Part shown: in pieces, positions 50,622 through 54,248 of the stretch
Position numbering within the stretch: position 1 is the first letter of the stretch
Layout of the letters: each line of letters begins with the position of its first letter
Assembly: GCF_002863225.1 (NCBI RefSeq)
Contig: NZ_PKEK01000018.1
Span: 1 to 54,248, forward strand
Direction of reading: 5' to 3'
DNA: 54,248 nt
Origin: Mycobacterium sp.
GTDB lineage: Bacteria; Actinomycetota; Actinomycetes; Mycobacteriales; Mycobacteriaceae
Translations under genes and position numbers: made by a program
Notes under the pieces: generated by a model
Database searches by the model: none
The model's input: only the letters and a program-made list of their open reading frames with translations
What the model was told of the DNA's origin: nothing

Positions 50622-51398
50622 ATGACCGAGAGCCATTTCGCCGCAGGCACTTTCGCGCCCAACCCGCAGCCCGCCCCGGTGCCCAAGATGCTGGCCGCGC
50701 AGTTCGGCCTGGAACTGAAGTTGCTGTTGCGCAACGGCGAACAGCTGTTGCTGACGATGTTCATCCCGATCACACTGCTGATCGGTTTGACGCTGCTGCC
50801 GCTCGGATCGTTCGGCGACCACCGGGCCGCCACCTTCACCCCGGTCATCATGGCTCTGGCGGTGATCTCGACCGCGTTCACCGGACAGGCCATCGCGGTT
50901 GCGTTCGACCGCCGCTACGGCGCCCTGAAACGACTGGGTGCGACGGCGCTGCCGGTGTGGGGCATCATCGCCGGCAAGTCAGCCGCCGTGGTGACGGTCG
51001 TGTTCTTGCAGTCGATCATTCTGGGCGCCATCGGGTTTGCGCTCGGCTGGCGACCAGAGCCGGCAGGACTGGCGCTGGGTGCGGCGGTCATCGCACTGGG
51101 CACCGCCGTGTTCGCCGCGCTCGGACTGCTGCTCGGCGGCACGCTGCGTGCCGAGATCGTGCTGGCGATCGCCAACCTGCTGTGGTTCGTGTTCGCCGGA
51201 CTCGGCGCGCTGACCATCGAATTCGGAATGGTCGGTTCGGCGGTCAGGTGGGCGGCGCGGCTGACACCGGCCGGCGCGCTGACCGAGTCGCTGTCGCGCG
51301 CGATGAGTCTGTCCGTCGACTGGTTCGGACTGCTGGTTCTCGTCGTCTGGGGCACCCTGGCCGGCGTGGCCGCGCTGCGCTGGTTCCGGTTCACCTGA
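50622..51398 (+). CDS. ABC-2 type permease, Rv1457c homologue
   Basis: 258 residues from ATG 50622 with GAGGAG upstream. Six hydrophobic segments (starting about residue 43), and the ABC-2 GLALGAAVIALGTAVFAALG / LLLGGTLRAE pattern. Hydrophilic N-terminus of about 35 residues with several Pro (FAPNPQPAPVPK). Pairs with the preceding ATPase. Position before ctaA has suggested a tie to heme or cytochrome assembly, but this is inference. Confidence 0.9.
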   Translation: MTESHFAAGTFAPNPQPAPVPKMLAAQFGLELKLLLRNGEQLLLTMFIPITLLIGLTLLPLGSFGDHRAATFTPVIMALAVISTAFTGQAIAVAFDRRYGALKRLGATALPVWGIIAGKSAAVVTVVFLQSIILGAIGFALGWRPEPAGLALGAAVIALGTAVFAALGLLLGGTLRAEIVLAIANLLWFVFAGLGALTIEFGMVGSAVRWAARLTPAGALTESLSRAMSLSVDWFGLLVLVVWGTLAGVAALRWFRFT

Positions 51399-51421
51399 GC
51401 ACTTCGGCGCGGGCACTTCGG

Positions 51422-51481
51422 CGCGAGCGTGAAAGTAGCGTCACGCCCGACGCCCACCGTGAAAGTGGCTTCACGCTCGCG
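51422..51481. repeat. nested hairpin with 18-bp direct repeats before ctaA
   Basis: CGCGAGCGTGAA (51422-51433) and TTCACGCTCGCG (51470-51481) are perfect 12-bp arms. Inside, GTGAAAGTAGCGTCACGC (51429-51446) and GTGAAAGTGGCTTCACGC (51459-51476) are direct repeats, 16 of 18 identical and 30 bp apart, each with GTGA/TCAC symmetry. Lies between the permease stop and ctaA. Could be a terminator or a paired operator. Confidence 0.8.
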
Positions 51482-51546
51482 GAGGTAATCGATTTCCGAC
51501 CCGGCCCTACTACGGGACGTAGTTGTCGTTGCCCTACGATCGGGCG

Positions 51547-52491
51547 ATGCCTGTCGGGCAATTCTTGAAGCACCTTTCCCGCCCTAGCCTGCGTACGCAG
51601 CGGGTGATCGCGGCGTTGGTTGTCGTAAGCCAGGGCGGCATCGCCGTTACCGGGGCGATCGTCCGCGTCACCGCCTCGGGCCTTGGCTGCCCGACCTGGC
51701 CGCAGTGCTTCCCGGGAAGTTTCACTCCGGTGGCCCATTCCGAGGTGCCCCGCATCCACCAGGCCGTCGAATTCGGCAATCGTCTGATCACCTTCGCCGT
51801 TGTGCTCACCGCGGCGCTGGCAGTGCTCGCGGTCATTCGCGCCCATCGCCGGCGCGAAGTGCTGGTCTATGCCTGGCTGATGCCGGCGTCGACGGTGCTG
51901 CAGGCGGTAATCGGCGGGATCACGGTGCGCACCGGACTGTTGTGGTGGACGGTGGCCATCCACCTGCTGACGTCGATGACGATGGTCTGGCTCGCGGTGC
52001 AGTTGTACGTCAAGGTCGGCCAGCCCGACGACGGAGTGCCCGATACCCGGGTCGCCAAGCCGCTGCGGATGCTGACCGTGCTCAGCGCGCTGACCCTGGC
52101 CGCGGTGCTGGTGGCCGGCACGCTGGTCACCGCCGCGGGACCGCACGCCGGTGACACCAGCCCGAACCGGACCGTGCCGCGGTTGCGCATCGAGATCCTC
52201 ACGCTGGTGCACGCGCATTCGTCACTGCTGATCGCGTACCTGGCGCTGCTGGTCGGTCTCGGATTCGGCCTGCTGGCCGTGCGCGCGCCACGGCCGGTAC
52301 TGACCCGATTGGCCGTGCTGCTGGCGGCGGTGTTCGGCCAGGCCGCGGTCGGGACGGTTCAGTTCTTCAGCGGGGTTCCTGCGGCGCTGGTCGCGGTACA
52401 CGTCGCCGGAGCCGCGATCTGCACGGCGGCCACCGCGGCGCTATGGGCCTCGATGCGAGAGCGGACCCAGGCCCAGCCGGTCGAGGGCTGA
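51547..52491 (+). CDS. ctaA: heme A synthase CtaA
   Basis: 314 residues from ATG 51547; a TACGAT hexamer ends 6 bp before it, which suits a leaderless message. Eight hydrophobic segments. The first extracytoplasmic loop has the conserved Cys pair C48 and C54 (GLGCPTWPQCFPGSF), and heme-ligand histidines occur in RIHQAVEFGNR (H71, with E75), IHLLTSM, VHAHSSL and AVHVAGA. Converts heme O to heme A for the aa3-type cytochrome oxidase. Its last 51 bases overlap the convergent next gene. Confidence 0.95.
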   Translation: MPVGQFLKHLSRPSLRTQRVIAALVVVSQGGIAVTGAIVRVTASGLGCPTWPQCFPGSFTPVAHSEVPRIHQAVEFGNRLITFAVVLTAALAVLAVIRAHRRREVLVYAWLMPASTVLQAVIGGITVRTGLLWWTVAIHLLTSMTMVWLAVQLYVKVGQPDDGVPDTRVAKPLRMLTVLSALTLAAVLVAGTLVTAAGPHAGDTSPNRTVPRLRIEILTLVHAHSSLLIAYLALLVGLGFGLLAVRAPRPVLTRLAVLLAAVFGQAAVGTVQFFSGVPAALVAVHVAGAAICTAATAALWASMRERTQAQPVEG

Positions 52492-53115
52492 CTCGACGCA
52501 CAGCGCAAAGCGACGCTGCGCGCTGTCGCGGGCTTCGTCGTCGAGTAACCGCCAACCCAGCGACGGCGCAACAAGATTCAGCTCTGCCAGCTCGGTGTCA
52601 CCGGCGTCGGAGACCACGTCCGCGCGAGCATACAGCAGCTCCTCGACAGCGATCTCCAGGTGAGCGGCTGTGGCTTGCAGCGCGGCATGCCCGAGGTCCC
52701 ACAGCTCGAATTCGGCGTCGACTGGTGACTGCTCGACGAATGCGTGCGACTGGATCCCGCCCAGGAACACCAGCGCGGTGCGGACCGCCGAGTCCGAGGG
52801 ACGACGCCCCCTCAGCACCGGCACGCCCGCGCGGCCGAGGTCGCGCAGGTAACGCCGACCGGTGTTCCACGCGACGACGCCAGGCGGGTTGAGCAGATTG
52901 CGCACGCGCTTGGTCCACCCCAAAAACTCGGCGTGATCGCTGCCGTCGCGAAGGATCACCAGATCAGCGTCGAGGATGCGCGGGTCGTCCCAGGCCAGCC
53001 AGTGCGCATGCAGGCCGCGGGTACGTAGAGCCGCCACCAGTCCGCTGTCGTCACCTTCCGGCGAACCGGCCAGCACGATCCGCGGATGACGAATGTCAGG
53101 CCGGGCCAACTTCAT
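52441..53115 (-). CDS. ATP-grasp-like protein lacking the central lobe, Rv1455 homologue
   Basis: 224 residues from ATG 53115. Segments match ATP-grasp ligases at both ends: ADLVILR...VRNLLNPPGVVAWNTGRRYLRDL at the N-terminus, then VRTALVFLGGIQSHAF and LLYARADVVSDAGDTELAELNLVAPSLGW toward the end. The nucleotide-binding lobe normally between GVP and TALVFLGG (Lys, Gly-rich loop, about 80-100 residues) is replaced by about 15 residues, and the N-terminal DY/ERLDE stretch is also shortened. It may have lost catalysis. Whether the M. tuberculosis gene is equally short I cannot recall. The start is 31 bp from divergent qor. Confidence 0.62.
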   Translation of the reverse strand: MKLARPDIRHPRIVLAGSPEGDDSGLVAALRTRGLHAHWLAWDDPRILDADLVILRDGSDHAEFLGWTKRVRNLLNPPGVVAWNTGRRYLRDLGRAGVPVLRGRRPSDSAVRTALVFLGGIQSHAFVEQSPVDAEFELWDLGHAALQATAAHLEIAVEELLYARADVVSDAGDTELAELNLVAPSLGWRLLDDEARDSAQRRFALCVESALDRLGLGPLSHRGP

Positions 53116-53146
53116 GCGGTCTCCATGCTTGCGGATGATAGTCACC

Positions 53147-54127
53147 ATGCACGCAATCGAAGTCGCCGAGAACGGCGGTCCCGAAGTCCTGAGCTACGTC
53201 GAGCGTCCAGAGCCGAGTCCGGGATCGGGTGAGGTGTTGATTCGAGCCGAGGCGATCGGCGTGAACTACATCGACACCTACTTCCGGTCCGGCGCCTACC
53301 CGCGCGAGTTGCCCTTCGTCCTGGGTAACGAAGTCGCCGGGACGGTGGCTGCCGTCGGTGACGGCGTGACCGAACACAGCGTGGGCGACCGCGTGGTGAC
53401 CGCCGTCGCATCCTCGGGTTCATACGCCGAATACAGCACGGCACCAGCACGATTCGCCGCCCGCGTGCCCGCCGAGATCGGTTCGGAGATTGCCGCCGCC
53501 GCTTTGCTGAAGGGGCTGACTGCGCACTACCTGATCACGTCGGTGTACGCCGCGAAGGCGGGCGACACGGTGCTGGTGCATGCCGGCGCGGGCGGTGTCG
53601 GGCTGATCCTGACGCAGTGGCTGGCCCATCGGGGCGTCCGGGTGATCACCACGGTCTCGACGCCGGAGAAGGCCGAGCGGTCACGCCACGCCGGTGCGAC
53701 GGAGGTGTTGGACTATCCGGGTGATGATCCGGCTGAATTCGCCGGCCGTATCCAGGATCTGACCGATGGGGCCGGTGTCCCTGTGGTTTACGACGGCGTC
53801 GGGGCGAGCACCTTCGACGCCAGCCTGGCCAGCCTCGCCGTGCGCGGAACCCTGGCGCTGTTCGGCGCGTCGAGCGGGGCGGTGCCACCTATCGACCCGC
53901 AGCGACTCAATGCCGCCGGCTCGGTGTACCTGACCCGGCCCGGTTTGGTGCACTTCACCCGCACCGGCGAGGAGTTCGCTTGGCGCTCAAGTGAATTGTT
54001 CGACGCGATCGGAGACGGCTCGTTGAATGTGGCGGTGGGCCACAGCTACCCGCTGGCCGAAGCTGCGCAGGCGCATCGCGACCTGCAGGGGCGTCAGACC
54101 GTCGGATCGATCGTGCTCACACCGTAG
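53147..54127 (+). CDS. qor: NADPH:quinone oxidoreductase (zinc-less MDR family)
   Basis: 326 residues from ATG 53147. N-terminal GroES-like domain (PGSGEVLIRAEAIGVNYIDTYFRSG), VLGNEVAGTVAAVG, cofactor-binding VLVHAGAGGVGLILTQWL and YDGVGASTFDASL; no catalytic zinc cysteines. The GATAGT hexamer ends 5 bp before the ATG, so the message is probably leaderless. The 31-bp spacer to the divergent Rv1455-like gene holds both starts. Confidence 0.93.
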   Translation: MHAIEVAENGGPEVLSYVERPEPSPGSGEVLIRAEAIGVNYIDTYFRSGAYPRELPFVLGNEVAGTVAAVGDGVTEHSVGDRVVTAVASSGSYAEYSTAPARFAARVPAEIGSEIAAAALLKGLTAHYLITSVYAAKAGDTVLVHAGAGGVGLILTQWLAHRGVRVITTVSTPEKAERSRHAGATEVLDYPGDDPAEFAGRIQDLTDGAGVPVVYDGVGASTFDASLASLAVRGTLALFGASSGAVPPIDPQRLNAAGSVYLTRPGLVHFTRTGEEFAWRSSELFDAIGDGSLNVAVGHSYPLAEAAQAHRDLQGRQTVGSIVLTP

Positions 54128-54133
54128 CGGTGG

Positions 54134-54248
54134 TTAGCCGCCCCACTTGGCGCCTTCGGCCGAGTCGCGGGCCAGCATCGAGGTGGTGTTGTTCTCGTGC
54201 GTGCTCGCCATCGCCCGATACGACAACACCAACTGCTCCAGCGCCTGA
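54134..54248 (-). CDS. C-terminal part of an EsxH (TB10.4)-like WXG100 protein
   Basis: Minus-strand frame of 37 codons and TAA, entering from the right edge. It reads [15 protein letters not shown] then [20 protein letters not shown] and GG. M. tuberculosis EsxH, recalled, ends MEDLVRAYHAMSSTHEANT then MAMMARDTAEAAKWGG, so similarity is strong along the second helix and tail (about two thirds identical by eye). WXG100 proteins are secreted by ESX type VII systems. The partner esxG-like gene and any other ESX genes would lie beyond the window. It is 7 bp from the qor end. Confidence 0.88.
   Translation of the reverse strand, partial: QALEQLVLSYRAMASTHENNTTSMLARDSAEGAKWGG

Overview
The window is chromosomal DNA from a non-tuberculous Mycobacterium (Mycolicibacterium-like; species not fixed). 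The evidence is high GC, frequent GTG starts, InhA with the same length and numbering as the M. tuberculosis enzyme, a fabG1-inhA-hemH operon, RipA/RipB, MoxR1, an AcnR/aconitase pair, the SufR-B-D-C-S-U-T operon and an EsxH-type WXG100 C-terminus. From memory of H37Rv, the gene order follows Rv1497 (lipL) down to Rv1454c (qor) in inverted orientation. Species-specific insertions are feoAB-nifU, an MFS transporter with a small secreted protein, a DUF5666 lipoprotein, a carotenoid-oxygenase/acyl-CoA dehydrogenase/GntR unit, and a zwf with another small secreted protein. mazEF4 (between mutB and meaB in H37Rv) and the SufB intein are absent. Orthologue names are recalled, not searched.

Layout. 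1-4.5 kb: edge of a probable cell-envelope glycolipid (LOS-type) locus, with a partial protein of pyruvyl-transferase type, a methyltransferase, a fatty-acyl-AMP ligase, a CMD-fold protein and a LipL-like serine hydrolase. 4.5-9.7 kb: methylmalonyl-CoA mutase (mutA, mutB) with its G-protein chaperone meaB. 9.8-13.7 kb: feoA-feoB-NifU-like ferrous iron operon, a DedA/TVP38 protein and a small secreted protein. 13.7-18.2 kb: MFS (MHS-type) transporter, then SPFH/NfeD/DoxX-like membrane genes and an Rv1486c homologue. 18.2-20.9 kb: fabG1-inhA (mycolate FAS-II) and ferrochelatase. 20.9-21.9 kb: an Rv1482c-like gene bracketed by two near-identical hairpin repeats. 21.9-28.3 kb: VWA/DUF58/MoxR1 module, RipB/RipA cell-wall hydrolases and an Rv1476 membrane protein. 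28.3-35.2 kb: aconitase with its TetR repressor AcnR and an operator matching the known AcnR motif, a small HTH protein, ABC-F ATPase, EchA12 and thioredoxin. 35.4-41.3 kb: accessory block. 41.4-47.7 kb: complete SUF iron-sulfur operon. 47.7-54.2 kb: a 54-bp tandem repeat, the mannosyltransferase MptB, a two-gene ABC exporter, CtaA, an apparently shortened ATP-grasp-like protein, quinone oxidoreductase, and the end of an EsxH-like gene.

Themes. Iron and Fe-S use recurs: Fe(II) import with a NifU-like partner, ferrochelatase with C-terminal cluster cysteines, aconitase, the whole SUF machine and heme A synthase. The most useful unexplained signals are short, high-quality dyads in promoters (2629-2646, 4564-4583, 9830-9860, 28359-28374, 38771-38786), the GCGAGCGT-type hairpins at 20.9, 21.8 and 51.4 kb, and the 54-bp minisatellite at 47.8 kb. 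I found no tRNA, rRNA, CRISPR array, transposase or prophage gene. No gap between genes exceeds 300 bp; the larger ones (about 170-275 bp) are described as features or within the neighbouring entries. I saw no classical intrinsic terminator with a T-run.
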